A DNA stretch of 64,000 nt, from positions 8,184,001 through 8,248,000 of the forward strand of contig NC_072893.1 in NCBI RefSeq assembly GCF_027943255.1. Reading direction: 5' to 3'. Made by a program: the position numbers and the translations under genes. The notes beneath the pieces were generated by a model that was not told where the DNA came from, ran no database searches, and saw nothing but the letters and a program-made list of their open reading frames with translations. Numbering within the stretch: the stretch's first letter is position 1; each line of letters starts with the position of its first letter. Of the stretch, positions 43,382 through 54,494 are shown in pieces. This DNA comes from Anastrepha obliqua (lineage: Eukaryota > Arthropoda > Insecta > Diptera > Tephritidae).

Positions 43382-45841
43382 CCCTAAAGCACACAATTTG
43401 AAAAATGACAAATTCACACAAATGAGCCTCTGAGGCTCATATATAAGAAAAAGTAAATATATTGATGAAATGGTATTTTTATAACTCAAATCTTTATTTC
43501 ATGAAAAAAAAAACATAAATTGACAAATTTTTATTTATTACATATTTAATTCATTTATTGTTTACGCAATTTTGGCAAATTTTGGTTGTTTGAGAATGCT
43601 CATTACAGACGTTTTTGTTACAAATTTTACAACATTGCTTTTGCATTCTTCCTTTGTTTGAAGGGCAAATATAGCAACGTTTTCTTTTATTATTGTTGTC
43701 ATTGCTACTTACTTACATCGTTGCGAATTTGCAAAATATCTGAAATTGCGCTTTGTGTCTCCATTCTCATGTGTGGTTTTTTCTGCCTTTTCAATATCAT
43801 AGGTTCCACTAACTGCTCACAAAGTTCTCTGAGAAAAAGGTGTCGACGGTTAGACTTTCCGCTGTTCCATAAAGAATTTTGTTTTGTCCATATAATGTAT
43901 GCTGCAATTCCTGCTGCTTCCAACATATTCATAAAAAATGCAAGAGGCCAACGGTTCGTTTTGCGTTTTGTCATGTATTCATGTACAAGTTGGTCGAATG
44001 TATCAACACCACCCTTGGTTTCATTATAAAACATATTTATTTCTGAAATATTTTTTTCACCGTTTTTCAAAATATTACATGTGTGATGCATTGTTGACAA
44101 AAAAATAACTGCCTTGCCGACTTTTGGAACATGTGAAGCAATAGTTATATTTTTCTGAAAGCCAAATATTGTAGATGAAACTGCTCTTTTTCTGTTGGGC
44201 AAAAATTCAGGCGGGATGCAAGCCTTATTTTTTCTCAAAGTTCCAACGATAGTGAGTCTTTTACCAAGAAGGTTTTCTGCTAATTCTTTACTTGTGAAAT
44301 AGTTATCCATTGTTATATTTCGGTTTGTCCCGTAATAGGGTTCACAAAGTCGTTCAACGACATTTTTAGCAAGGCCAACACTTCTCGTATTTCCTTCTTT
44401 TCCTGTATAAGGAATTCCTCGAAGAGGATATGCGTTTTTGCTGTCACACAGCCACCAAATTTTTATGCCGTATTTGTCAGGCTTAGAAGGAAGATACTGA
44501 ATAAAGCAACAGCGGCTTCGACATGGCATGAGTTGTTCATCGACAACTAAATATTCACTTGGCATATAATATTTACCTAAATTGTGATTAACCATATCCC
44601 AAATATTTCGAATAGGGGCTAACTTATCCCCTAGTCGTCGTGAGGATCTGGTCAATTTGTCATCGAAACGTATAAAACGCAATAATTCCTCAAATCTGCG
44701 ACTTGACATACTTGCTTTGAAAATTGTTATTCCATAAAGCCGATCCCAAAATAAACGGTAATTTTGATTGTTTGATTTCATATGTCCTGCTGTCATAAGA
44801 AGTCCGAAGAAAGATAATAACTCATCATTGTCTAGTGCTTTCCATTTTATCGACTGATTAGCATATACCCTTTCCGCTTCTTGATTAGTGTATTGGATTA
44901 TTTGTGCACAAACTTCATTGGAAATGAACAGTCTGAAGCAATCAAGTATATTTTCCAAAGTTTTCCCTGGAGGCAATAAAACCTTATCAACTTTGCCTTT
45001 TATTTTGTTGGAAGATCGAATTTTCGAGGTTGGTGGGGGACTTTTCGACCATATAGTTCCATCTTTTCCTTTGTAAATTGCCATATTTTCTGTTGCGTCC
45101 TCAATATTTTCAGCGCCATCGTCTGAAAACTCATCTTCAATTTCCGAAGCAGAAAAAACATATTCTGATTCCGAATCAGAAGAAAAATCAGGAAGAACGA
45201 ACTCTTCTTCTTCTTCAACAGAGTTTTCTAAAGCCTGTGCAATTTGTGTATCACTAAGTTTAGTTTTCGCCATTTTCTATAAAAAAATATGTTTTTTTGA
45301 ATTATTTTCGATATGAGAATCTCGGAATTATGAATTTTGTACTTACCAAGATAATCCAAACGAAATGACGAACGTTGTACCACTCAGCAATTATTGAAAA
45401 TAAATACAAAAATTTTCGAACGTACATAAACAATGTCTATACAATGATCAATATTCCGTTAGAGATTATCAAAACAGACGGTAGTTATGAATTTTTTTTT
45501 TATATTATTACACAAGTTACTGACACAATCAACGTATTCTTTTTTATTCGAACCAAATTTGCATTGACATAAATTTTTGCAATTGAAATAGCATAACAAT
45601 AACCCAAAAATATGAAGGAGCTCATTAGGCACATATGTGTAAATGTGTAACATTTATGTATATTAAACATTTTTTTTGAGATTAAATATATTTATATTTT
45701 GAAAACTAATAACACTAAATTAATTAAGGAATTTATATTGAAGAAAACCAAAAAGATGAAAGACTTTTTTTTAAAAGCCATGAAGAAACTGCAGTCATGA
45801 TATAGATTTGAGCCTCAGAGGCTCACTTGTGTGCTTTAGGG
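43382..45841 (-). mobile_element. PiggyBac-family element, complete ends, 2,460 bp
   Basis: Perfect 14-bp inverted ends CCCTAAAGCACACA, flanked by TTAA (43378-43381; 45842-45845). Just inside each end lies a near-palindrome, GAGCCTCTGAGGCTC (43424-43438) and GAGCCTCAGAGGCTC (45809-45823), which resembles the subterminal repeats used by piggyBac transposases. Confidence 0.95.
43551..45273 (-). pseudogene. PiggyBac-type transposase, frameshifted before the zinc finger
   Basis: A 522-codon frame (45273 to 43705) starts MAKTKLSDTQIAQALENSVE, with an acidic N-terminus (EEEEEFVLPDFSSDSESEYV), then LLPPGKTLENILDCFRLFIS and the DDE-like catalytic core. The three catalytic Asp residues are visible in YLVVDEQLMPCRSRCCF, RNITMDNYFTSKELAENL and NETKGGVDTFDQLVHEYM. 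After RNDV a 4-bp duplication (TACTTACTTAC on the plus strand, 43706-43716) shifts the frame and ends the protein; without it the frame would run to 43551 through KRKRCYICPSNKGRMQKQCC, KICNKNVCNEHSQTTKICQN, the C-terminal Cys-rich (cross-brace) finger that binds the ends. Everything else is open, so the copy is young. Length without the shift would be about 570, near the family norm. Confidence 0.9.
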
Positions 45842-45845
45842 TTAA

Positions 45846-47599
45846 ATAGAGTATTCTTGTGCGCCGCCACTTTTTTAAAGAATGTCAGTGAATATACGGC
45901 GCAAAATATTGTACAAAATTTTGTAGAATTAGAATTGAGAGGCACAATGACTTAAGAGGTGTTTTGTATTCCAATATTATGTCCCTAACCCACAGTACCC
46001 ACAAATTATTATTTTTGTTTATTTGTCTTTGAATGGATATACTTTTACAGACTATGTCAAGCTAATGTAAAATAGTTTAGTAATTAGTAAGTAAAAATGC
46101 TTTAAGATGGTTGAATTAGATGCCATACGGCCATGTAAAATCAGCACCAGAGAGCAAAACAAATATAAATCTGCAAATGCCCTAGAATCGGAGTATTCAC
46201 CCCGTAAGTGGTTCTCGAAAAGCCAATTTTCAAGGTTCCACACTGTACTAGTTTCTTATATTAAATTGAATTTTACTCAGAAGGAAAGGACAATCAATAG
46301 TTCAAGTAATGGTACGAATAACAAATCTTGTTAAGAAGCTGTACTCAGTGTTAAAGATTTTGATAGCACTTAAGGTAGCTTGGTCCAGAAAGGCTGTGAT
46401 TATCGTTTGGTTTAGCATAAGCAAAAAGTACTCACCTACAAATCTACTCTGTTCGACGGCTTCCGTAATTATAAATTAATTGCTGCTTTTATCACCACTT
46501 TGGATGAAGAAAGTTTTCAGCACAAGACAGATTTATTCATTTTGCAAAGAATTTGGTGCTAAATGAAATTAAATAACTCAGCTGATGCTAAGGCATCTTG
46601 CATTCTTCCAGCTACTGCCGTCAAATATACACACATACATGCATATACATACATGCATACATATACATATGTACATACCTATACGTGTGTGCTTACTCTT
46701 ATATTGAAGTGTAAATGAATTGCACTCAGTAAAACAACTGAAACGATTTGCTATTCAGCACGGAAATAACTGTGACGACTTTTATTATATTTACTGGCGA
46801 TTGTTGGAACAATACAAACAACTGCAACAACACTATGAGCATTTAATAAGTATAAAACATTTAACTGCTATGCAATAAAAGTGGAACTACACTAAATCAA
46901 ACGATGTGTTTAGTCACAGATATTTTTATATTATTTCCCCCATCATTTATTTACTTTCGTTTCGTAGTGAAACGTTTAAATTTTTCCTTTAATATGGCAG
47001 GACCGTTGCAGCAAATAAATTTTGTTTACTTTAAAAATTGCATTTAATCAATAGACTTTTTTCCTGCGATTGCAAAGATTTATACGAAAACTTGCACAAA
47101 TATATTTCGAACTTTATTGTTTTAATATGAGAACTTTTACGGCTGCAATTTGTTTATTTTTGATATTTATTTTTTAAATTTTCTAAATGCACTGCTATGC
47201 CTCTCACAGTGAGTGTGAGTATGGAATTCTCAACAGCAGTTTGCTGTATTTGCTTATTGATTCATTCGCCTTGTAAGTATAGCTGCACCTCTCAATCGGG
47301 CTGTGAAATGGTACACTGTGTTCATAAATTATATAAGATCACAATCTTTGTAATTTAAGAGAATTTGTTGTAACCTGTGACCATAACTACAATGCTACCT
47401 AGTACCGCATTTTCGGCATGCAGACTCAGTTTTGTTTTAATTTGTTTGTTTGATAAAAATTATACAAAAGTTTTCCACTACGGCATATTTCTGGAATCTA
47501 GTTAAGCAATTCATTTAGTAATATTTCGAGTAATACTTCGTGGAAGAAAAATCTGGCCCCAACTATCTTTAAATTCTAGAAATCGGAGCATTAGCAGGA
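45846..47599. other. No gene recognised; CATA microsatellite
   Basis: 46628-46690 is an ACATACATGCATATACATAC microsatellite. Otherwise AT-rich with short random frames. Confidence 0.45.
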
Positions 47600-47639
47600 T
47601 AGTTCTTCTGCTTCTTCCATAGCGTTACAACGCGGGGTG

Positions 47640-48676
47640 TGTCAAAGCTTCCTTCAAAATGCTCCTCCAAAGCGGTTTATCTTGAGCTGTTGCTTCGTTG
47701 TTACGTATTCCCAGCTTCTTAATATCGTCCTCCACTGCGTCTATCCAACGGTTCCTCGATCTGCCTTTGGCCTTCACGCCCATTAGCTTTCCTGTCAAGG
47801 CTTTCTCACGGTACAGTCAACAGGCATACGGATCACATGACCTAGCCATCTTATGCGCTGCGCTTTAACAAAACGCACAGCTGTCTTGTTCTGAGTTAGA
47901 TCGTTCAGTTCCGAGTTCAATTGGACTCTATAGGTACCATCATCCATTCTTATTGGGCCAAAAATCTTTCTTAAATTTTTTCTTTCCATGCAAGCAATCT
48001 GAGCACAATCATCAACCTTAAGAGTCCATACCTCACAACCATATATTAGGATTAGTCAAATACGAGTCTTGTACATAGTGAACTTTGTAGCTTTAGGCAA
48101 AAGTCGGGACTTGAAAAGTTAAGGTGGGCGTAATACACTTTGTTGGCGGCGTTGATGGGATCCCTGACGGCGGAAATTGAATCACCGCTACATGCGAATA
48201 TAACTAGGTACTTAAAATGCTGCACTGCTTCAAAAGTATAGGCTCCCACATGGAAATTTCAACAGATATTTGGTTTTGCCCTCGTTAATTTTGTTAATAT
48301 TTAAGAAAATTTCTTTTAAGTCATTCCTATTTCTTGAGAGAATAGCAATTTCATCTGCATAAACACATACTTGGGTTGTTTTAGTCATCAAGGTACCACC
48401 TTTGTTGACTTCCCTTACGACAAAGTGCAGCATCAAATTGAATACGACTGTTGATAAGGCATCACCTTGCTTTACACCTGTTTCAATAGGGAACAACTCT
48501 GTGAGCTTCCCTTGAATGATCACTTTTGCTTGTGTATTTGTGAGCGTTGCGCTAACAAGCCTTATTAGCTTGGCAGGTATTCCCGGAATACTGTGCTGGA
48601 TCCTATCTCTCTTAACACTGTCGAAGGCTTGTTTGAAATCAATGAACAGGCAGTGAACATCTAGCCCGTATTCATA
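47640..48676 (-). pseudogene. RTE reverse transcriptase, C-terminal part
   Basis: YGLDVHCLFIDFKQAFDSVK (motif A) starts at the mariner junction; then IPGIPAKLIRLVSATLTNTQ, FPIETGVKQGDALSTVVFNL (motif B) and CVYADEIAILSRNRND. The catalytic box reads YADE instead of YADD, which would abolish activity. After frameshifts come FEAVQHFKYL, MERKNLRKIFGPIRMDDGTY and QRIRWLGHVIRMPVDC. Several small deletions relative to the 25-kb copy. Confidence 0.9.
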
Positions 48677-49412
48677 ACACATCGGTCAATAAGTCCCCGG
48701 TCTAACAAAGAAAACACAAGAGTTACATCAAAATTCGAGCTTATTCATCAATATAGTTTCCTTCTAAGGCTATACAGTCAGTCCAACGCCTTTCCAAACG
48801 TTCGATGCCAGTTTTGTAGAACGACGGAATCATCGAGACGTTGCTGTTTTTGGTCCACAGTCAGCAAACGCGGCACCCACTTCGAACATAGCTTCCGCAT
48901 CGACAAATGGTCGTGTAAAATGGTGAAAACACTTCCCTTTGATATCTTTACGATGTCAGCAATATCACCCAGCTTCAATTTACGGTCGGCCAAAACCAAT
49001 TTATGGACCTGCTTGATTTTTTCGGGAACAACTGCCTCATTTGGGCGACCAGAGCGGTGTGCATCGTTGGTGTCCGTACGACCGCGTTTAAAATCAGCAT
49101 ACCAGTCGATCACTGTTGATTTGCCTGGTGCAGAGGTGCCATAATGATCGTCCAACCACTGTTTTGCTTCGACGGTATTTTTTCCCATCAAAAAGCAGTG
49201 TTTAATGAGCACACGAAATTCTTTTTTTTCCATTGTTCTGAAAATAACAAAAGTAGCGTCACTAAAGCTTCAATAACTCACACAATAATGATCCGAATGA
49301 CATACAAATTTGACAGTATACCTAAAAGGGTATGTTCTTTCGAACCATAAAGCTAATTTTATGTTAGTGGCGCCCTCTATATGTCAGACCGGGGACTTAT
49401 TGACCGATGTGT
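48677..49412 (-). mobile_element. Irritans-subfamily (Himar1-like) mariner deletion derivative, 736 bp
   Basis: 27-bp inverted ends begin ACACATCGGTCAATAAGTCC and end in CCGGTCT; the ATAAGTCCCCGGTCT part equals the Himar1-type terminus. TA duplications at 48675-48676 and 49413-49414. Inserted into an RTE copy. Confidence 0.95.
48778..49233 (-). CDS. Truncated irritans mariner transposase, DNA-binding part only
   Basis: An open 151-codon frame starts MEKKEFRVLIKHCFLMGKNT, has KSTVIDWYADFKRGRTDTND (first helix-turn-helix), HRSGRPNEAVVPEKIKQVHK, KLGDIADIVKISKGSVFTIL (second helix-turn-helix) and SKWVPRLLTVDQKQQRLDDS. About 180-200 codons with all catalytic residues are then deleted and the frame ends NWHRTFGKALD. 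In another frame the normal C-terminus survives (IERLERRWTDCIALEGNYID). So the product, if made, would bind terminal repeats but not cut; DNA-binding-only mariner proteins can in principle interfere with active transposase, an inference here. Confidence 0.75.
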   Translation of the reverse strand: MEKKEFRVLIKHCFLMGKNTVEAKQWLDDHYGTSAPGKSTVIDWYADFKRGRTDTNDAHRSGRPNEAVVPEKIKQVHKLVLADRKLKLGDIADIVKISKGSVFTILHDHLSMRKLCSKWVPRLLTVDQKQQRLDDSVVLQNWHRTFGKALD

Positions 49413-50400
49413 TAGTGTTTTTCAAACATTTGGCTAAGAACAAAACATTGGTCGATTGTAGACTTGCCTCTACGAAATCCGCATTGGTAGTCTTCAATTA
49501 TTCTTTCAGCATATTCGTTGATTCGTTCATAGAGAACATTTGTAAAAAGCTTGTAGGTCGTGTTAAGCAGTGAGACACCACGATAATTATCGCATACTCT
49601 CTTATCACTTTTTTTGTGTACTGGGAAGATTGTGCATCCTAGCCAATCAGATGGTATGGATTATTTTTCCCATACGTATATTATTAAATGCTGGAGGCAC
49701 TTATGTAACTCCCACCACCTTCTTTCAGGAGTTCAGCCGCTATAGAGTCTTCGCCGCTTGCCTTTCCATTTCGAAGCTTTTTAAGGGCCACGATAATTTC
49801 GTCAAATTCTGGTGGAGGGATGATGTTTTCAGCTGTAGCTGAAGGCCCCCAAGGTGAATGCTCTTCTTGATGCTTGATGCTTTTAGAAGATTGTCAAAAT
49901 GTTGTCGCCATCTTTCTAAGGTTTCTTGGTCAGTTTGTAATACATATATCACTATTTTGAGATAAACAAATATTTATTCTAGGCTGAAATACTGTCGTTT
50001 GGTTTTTTATTTTCCGATAAAACTGAGCCGCGTTACACTTTGCATTTAATTCTATTTCCTTAATTTTATTTCTGATGGATTCTTTTTTCTTCTTATTGAT
50101 ACCTTTTCTAGCTGCCGATCTTTTTGAAACATATTCCGCTCGCGCTCTGCAGGTGCCGCTCGTTATAAAGCTGCGCCAGCTTTCATTTTTGGCGCTAATA
50201 AGCTCTTTACATTCATCATCAAACCATTCTTTTTTGGATTGTTTCGGTAAGTAGCCAAGCACCTCCTTGGCCGAGCTAGATATGCTCTTTGCTACTGCTT
50301 TCCATTCCTCTACAGCATGATTTGGACTAAGTTCATCCAATTGCGCACTCAACGTAGATTGGAAGTTGATTTCAATTTCTTTATCTGAATAAAGCTTTCC
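49413..50400 (-). pseudogene. RTE pre-RT region (upstream half of the split copy)
   Basis: Minus-strand segments: AQLDELSPNHAVEEWKAVAK, GYLPKQSKKEWFDDECKELI, AEYVSKRSAARKGINKKKKE and NAKCNAAQFYRKIKNQTTVF, then QETLERWRQHFDNLLKASSI, the linker between endonuclease and RT in RTE-type proteins. RT fingers follow in degraded frames (NTTYKLFTNVLYERINEYAE, RKCDNYRGVSLLNTTYK-like) down to the mariner junction. Broken by frameshifts. The endonuclease is not recognised upstream of 50400. Confidence 0.7.
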
Positions 50401-50737
50401 TAAATTATATTTTTCTCTCTTGAAGGATAGTTAGCACTAACCATCCCTGACCAGAAAATATCATGATTTCGTAAATTTCGCTGAAGAATATTGAACTTAA
50501 TTTCCTCCATTAACAATGGGAAGTAAATTATCTCTCTTATCAAATGGAAAACGAAAGTGAGGTAGAGAATAATCCTTCTACTATCTAGTGATTTTAGTTT
50601 AATGAGCAAGCACCAACTTTGAGGGATGGAATTGGTTCAACGAAATGCAAAGAATGCAAAGCATAACGGGCAAAGGCTTCCTGGACACACTCAAGCCTAC
50701 TAATATGACAAACATAACAAATACGGCGATTTTCACT
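50401..50737. other. No gene recognised between RTE and mariner relics
   Basis: Short frames only. Part may be the 5' end of the mariner relic or upstream RTE sequence. Confidence 0.35.
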
Positions 50738-51785
50738 ATGGGAAAAAATATCGCACAAAGAATTCGACTTAAATTTTGTGTTTTGAATGGAATTTCGTGT
50801 GCCCAATCATTGAAAATATTGCAGAAAGCCTGCGGCGAGTGTGCTTTATCAAAACCACGGGTACAAGGCTACGAGTGGTATAAGGCTTTTGCAGAGGGCC
50901 GAGAAGTCGTGGAAGATTTGCACCGATCTGGTCGCCCATCAACGTCTTCAACGGATGAAAACATCGACAACGTTAAGGAAATGGTGCTGAAAAACCATCA
51001 TTTAAGTTTGAGGGAGGTACCTCGTGTCTCAAAAATCCATGCGCAACATTTTACACCACCAATTGGGCATGAGACGCGTGGCTGCTCGACTCGTTCCAAG
51101 AGAGTTGAATTTCTTTCAAAAAATTCATCGGAAGAAGGTGGCTGAAGACAGGCTTGAGCAAGTGAATTCGAATCCATCGTTTAACAGGTGATAAGACGTG
51201 GATATAAGAGTTTGACATGCAAACCAATCAACATGCGGCTGAATAGCGTATCCACATGAGCCGAAACCGAAAAAACCGCGTTAAAATCGGACAAAAGTGA
51301 AAGTCATGTCACTCCTTTTCTTTGATTATCATGGGGTTGTGCACTCGGAATTCGCTCTAAATGATTCAACGGTGAATAAATAATACTATTTGGAAGTTAT
51401 GCGACATTTGAGAAAGAAATTGCGTAGGAAACGGCCCAATATGTGGAAAGAAAACTCATGGATCTTGCATCACGATAACGCACTGTGCCACTGTTCACTG
51501 TTCACTCATATTGTGAACACTTTTTTGACCAAAAACTTGACAAATATCATCGAACAACCACCGTATTTCGTCCTTTGTGACGTTTTTCTTTTCTTCGCTT
51601 TGAGTCGATAGAGGCCAGGAGAATTCGCTGAAGGAGCTAAAGAAGATCTCTTCACACGCGTTTAAAAGGTGTTTGGATGACTGGACTAATCGTTGGTATA
51701 TATGTATGTGTTGTTTCGAATGGAGGCTATTTTCAAGGCGACAAAATAATTTTTGATGATTAAACAACTAGTTTGCGTTTTATTG
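50738..51785 (+). pseudogene. Mariner (D,D34D-type) transposase relic
   Basis: MGKNIAQRIRLKFCVLNGIS starts an N-terminal helix-turn-helix; GYEWYKAFAEGREVVEDLHR and SGRPSTSSTDENIDNVKEMV follow. Beyond frameshifts come FFQKIHRKKVAEDRLEQVN, TGDKTWIYEFDMQTNQ (first Asp motif), HGVVHSEFALNDSTVN, LRRKRPNMWKENSWILHHDN (second Asp) and IIEQPPYF--LCDVFLF, where SPDLAP is deleted but the Asp remains. Same broad group as 60274-61479 and 11053-11430. Dead; ends not defined, although a TTGAACAATTCCCTGTACC string near 51782-51800 may be a terminus. Confidence 0.7.
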
Positions 51786-52086
51786 AACAATTCCCTGTAC
51801 CTTTTTGACGGAATATATAAAATTATTCAAATAATATCGTATCTCCTCTTCCCACTGCATTTGTAGCGATTCTTCTTTAGTAATCTAAATTTAATAATAC
51901 TGTAAAAAGGGCATTTCTTGCAACCGCTTATTTTTGTGGTTACTCATCTAAGATAGTAAAATAAAAATTTATAATTAATTTTACTGAAAAAAAACAACTT
52001 TTTTTTCATTTAGTCGCAAAACACTCTTCAGCCAAAATCTGAGGTATATTAGTAAGAACACAAACACTTATGGCATTACCTTTATA
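51786..52086. other. No gene recognised
   Basis: AT-rich spacer of about 300 bases between two mariner copies. Confidence 0.4.
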
Positions 52087-53342
52087 TAAGGTTGGCAAAA
52101 AAGTCTTGCGGTATTTCTAGTTGTATTCGTCGCATCGGTTCACGCTAGAGCTTTTTGGAAAGCTCTTTTCACGTGCTAACACGTGTTTGATTAATTGTTG
52201 TTTGCTTTTAGTCGTTCGTGAGTTATAGCGTCGCAAACATGGAGCAAAATAAAGAGAAAATACGGCATATTTTACAGTACTACTACGATAAAGGCAAAAA
52301 TGCATCTCATGCTGCCAATAAAATTTGTGCTGTTTATGGACCCGATACAGTTTCCATTTCCACCGCACAACGATGGTTTCAACGTTTTCGTTCTGGTGCA
52401 GAGGTGATCGAAGATGCGCCACGGTCCGGAAGGCCTGTCGTCGAAAATTGCGATAAAATCGTTGAATTGATCGAAAGAGACCGGGATAGTAGCAGCCGTA
52501 GCATCGGCCAAGATCTGGGCATGAGTCATCAAACCGTTATAAACAATTTGAAGAAGCTTGGATTCAAAAAGAAGCTCGATGTATGGGTGCCACACGACTT
52601 GACGCAAAAAAACATTTTTGCCCGTATGGATGCATGCGAATCGCTTCTGAATCGCAACAAAATCGACCCGTTTTTGAAGCGGATGGTGACTGGCGATGAA
52701 AAGTGGGTCACTTACGACAACGTGAAGCGCAAACGGTCGTGGTCGAAAAGCGGTGAAGCTGCCCAGACGGTGGCCAAGCCTGGATTGACGGCCAGGAAGG
52801 TTCTTCTGTGTGTTTGGTGGGATTGGCAGGGAATCATCCACTATGAGCTGCTCCCCTATGGCCAAACGCTCAATTCGGACCTGTACTGCCAACAACTGGC
52901 CCGCTTGAACGCAGCACTCATGCAGAAGAGCCCACCTTTGATCAACAGAGGCCGAATTGTCATTGCCATCAGGACAACGCCAGGCCACACACATCTTTGG
53001 TGACGCGGCAGAAGCTCCGGGAACTCGGATGGGAGGTTCTTCTGCATCCACCGTACAGTCCGGATTTCGCACGAAGTGATTACCACCTATTTCTGTCCAG
53101 GGCGAACGAGCTTGGTAGTCGGAAGTTGTCCTCAAGAGAGTCCTGTGAAAATTGACTCTCTGAGTTTTTTGACAATAGGGAAGCGGGCTTCTATAAGAGG
53201 GGTATTATGAAGTTGGCATCTCGTTGGGAACTCTTCATCGAACAAAACGGCGCACATTTGACTTAAATCGCATTATTATAACCAATTTTATGAACAATTG
53301 AAAATTCAATAAAAATACCGCAAGACTTTTTTGACAACCTTA
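52087..53342 (+). mobile_element. Mariner (D,D34D), complete ends, 1,256 bp
   Basis: Left TAAGGTTGGCAAAAAAGTCT and reversed right TAAGGTTGTCAAAAAAGTCT form inverted repeats of about 30 bp with one mismatch, flanked by TA (52085-52086; 53343-53344). Same family as 29253-30534. Confidence 0.9.
52239..53266 (+). pseudogene. Mariner transposase, one frameshift and one stop
   Basis: MEQNKEKIRHILQYYYDKGK to LINRGRIV is open for about 250 codons: helix-turn-helix SISTAQRWFQRFRSG, SIGQDLGMSHQTVINNLKKL, WVPHDLTQKN, catalytic MVTGDEKWVTYDN. At about 52962 a 2-base gain (TTGTCATTGCCATCAGGACA against TTGTTTTCCATCAGGACA at 29.6 kb) breaks the second Asp motif HQDNARPH; the other frame continues HPPYSPDFARSDYHLFLSRA and ELGSRKLSSRESCEN, where a TGA replaces a Trp codon, then FFDNREAGFYKRGIMKLASR and a stop at 53264-53266. 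PDLAPSD has become PDFARSD. Confidence 0.9.
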
Positions 53343-53346
53343 TATT

Positions 53347-54494
53347 AAACTTGAAGGAAATTTACAGAAAAACTACTGATTTTATGTAAGAATAAATTAT
53401 AACCCATTTCAAAAAAAAAAAAAAAACGTTGTAAAAAACTGCCAAACTCTAAAAAAAGCGTTTGTTTTAAGTTTTGATCTTAATTTTTGCCTTTCAGATA
53501 CATAAAACATTCTTCTTTTTCTATTATATACCTTTTGCATGTAAAATTCAAAAATGTTTTAAATTTTTTGGAACAACTAAAGCTATATTCTAACACGTGC
53601 CTGTGAAAGCCGAGTAAATGTTGTTGTTTTTTGGAACGGATTGTTCGCGTCAGATCACATTGCACTGAGAATATTCAAATCAAAATGTCACTACACATCA
53701 TTGCTAGAAAAAGTATTTCTAAATTTTATGCCTGCGAAGTAAAAAATTTCCCCGGAATCTTACTTAAGGGTTAAATATATTTTCACTCCTCCCCGGACGT
53801 TGGACCTACAAATGCAATCAGTTACGAAAAGATTCAACGCATTCATTTTTTTTTTTTCTTATTATAATTTACATACGTACAAAGTTTAACCTATATTTGT
53901 CTGCTCATATCTATGAAATTATAAACAAAGTAAATCTTGAACCTAATCAACCAGTTCATACATTCCGCGCATAAATTATCGCCACTCAAATCAGTTTGCT
54001 TTGATTGTTTGCTGTTAATCACTCAATTTGATTGCTTAGATGACACGACATTTGATTCCTTTTGATGACAAACATAATATAAAATTGGTGTGCAAACAAA
54101 ACGACAAGCGAATGCATACAATTATTGAAATTAAAAAAAGGATTCGGTGGGAGAATACAAATAACTCATTGAGTGGGTGTGTGGTTGAAGGGGTAAACAA
54201 AGAAATAGTTACGTCATGTAGAAATGTTTATGCTGACAGTCAAGCTGAGTAATGGGAAGCATTGGTTGACAGGAATAGAAAATATTTGCATTTTGAATAC
54301 AAAAAATCATAAAGCAACCACCCACCCACCATAAGTTCGTGCGTATTTTAACCATAATTTCACTTTTGTACGATGTTTGCATACAAAAAATTATTCGCGG
54401 AATATAACGGAACTATTTATATTTTCTCTGATATATTGTGCATTCAACAAGTGATTTTAATCGCGGATAGAAGCACGCGTTGTTAAAAACTAAA
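53347..54494. other. No gene recognised
   Basis: Single-copy-looking AT-rich DNA. A 70-codon frame at 54040-54252 has no recognisable family. Confidence 0.4.

Larger units (their letters stand above)
47600..50400 (-). mobile_element. RTE-clade retrotransposon split by a mariner
   Basis: The same family as 25206-26350 but longer. The mariner occupies 48677-49412; joining 48676 to 49413 restores TTCATAGTGTTTT, identical to the unbroken copy at about 26340-26350. The low-coordinate end has a GAAGAAGCAGAAG-like tail on the minus strand. The 5' boundary is approximate. Confidence 0.8.
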
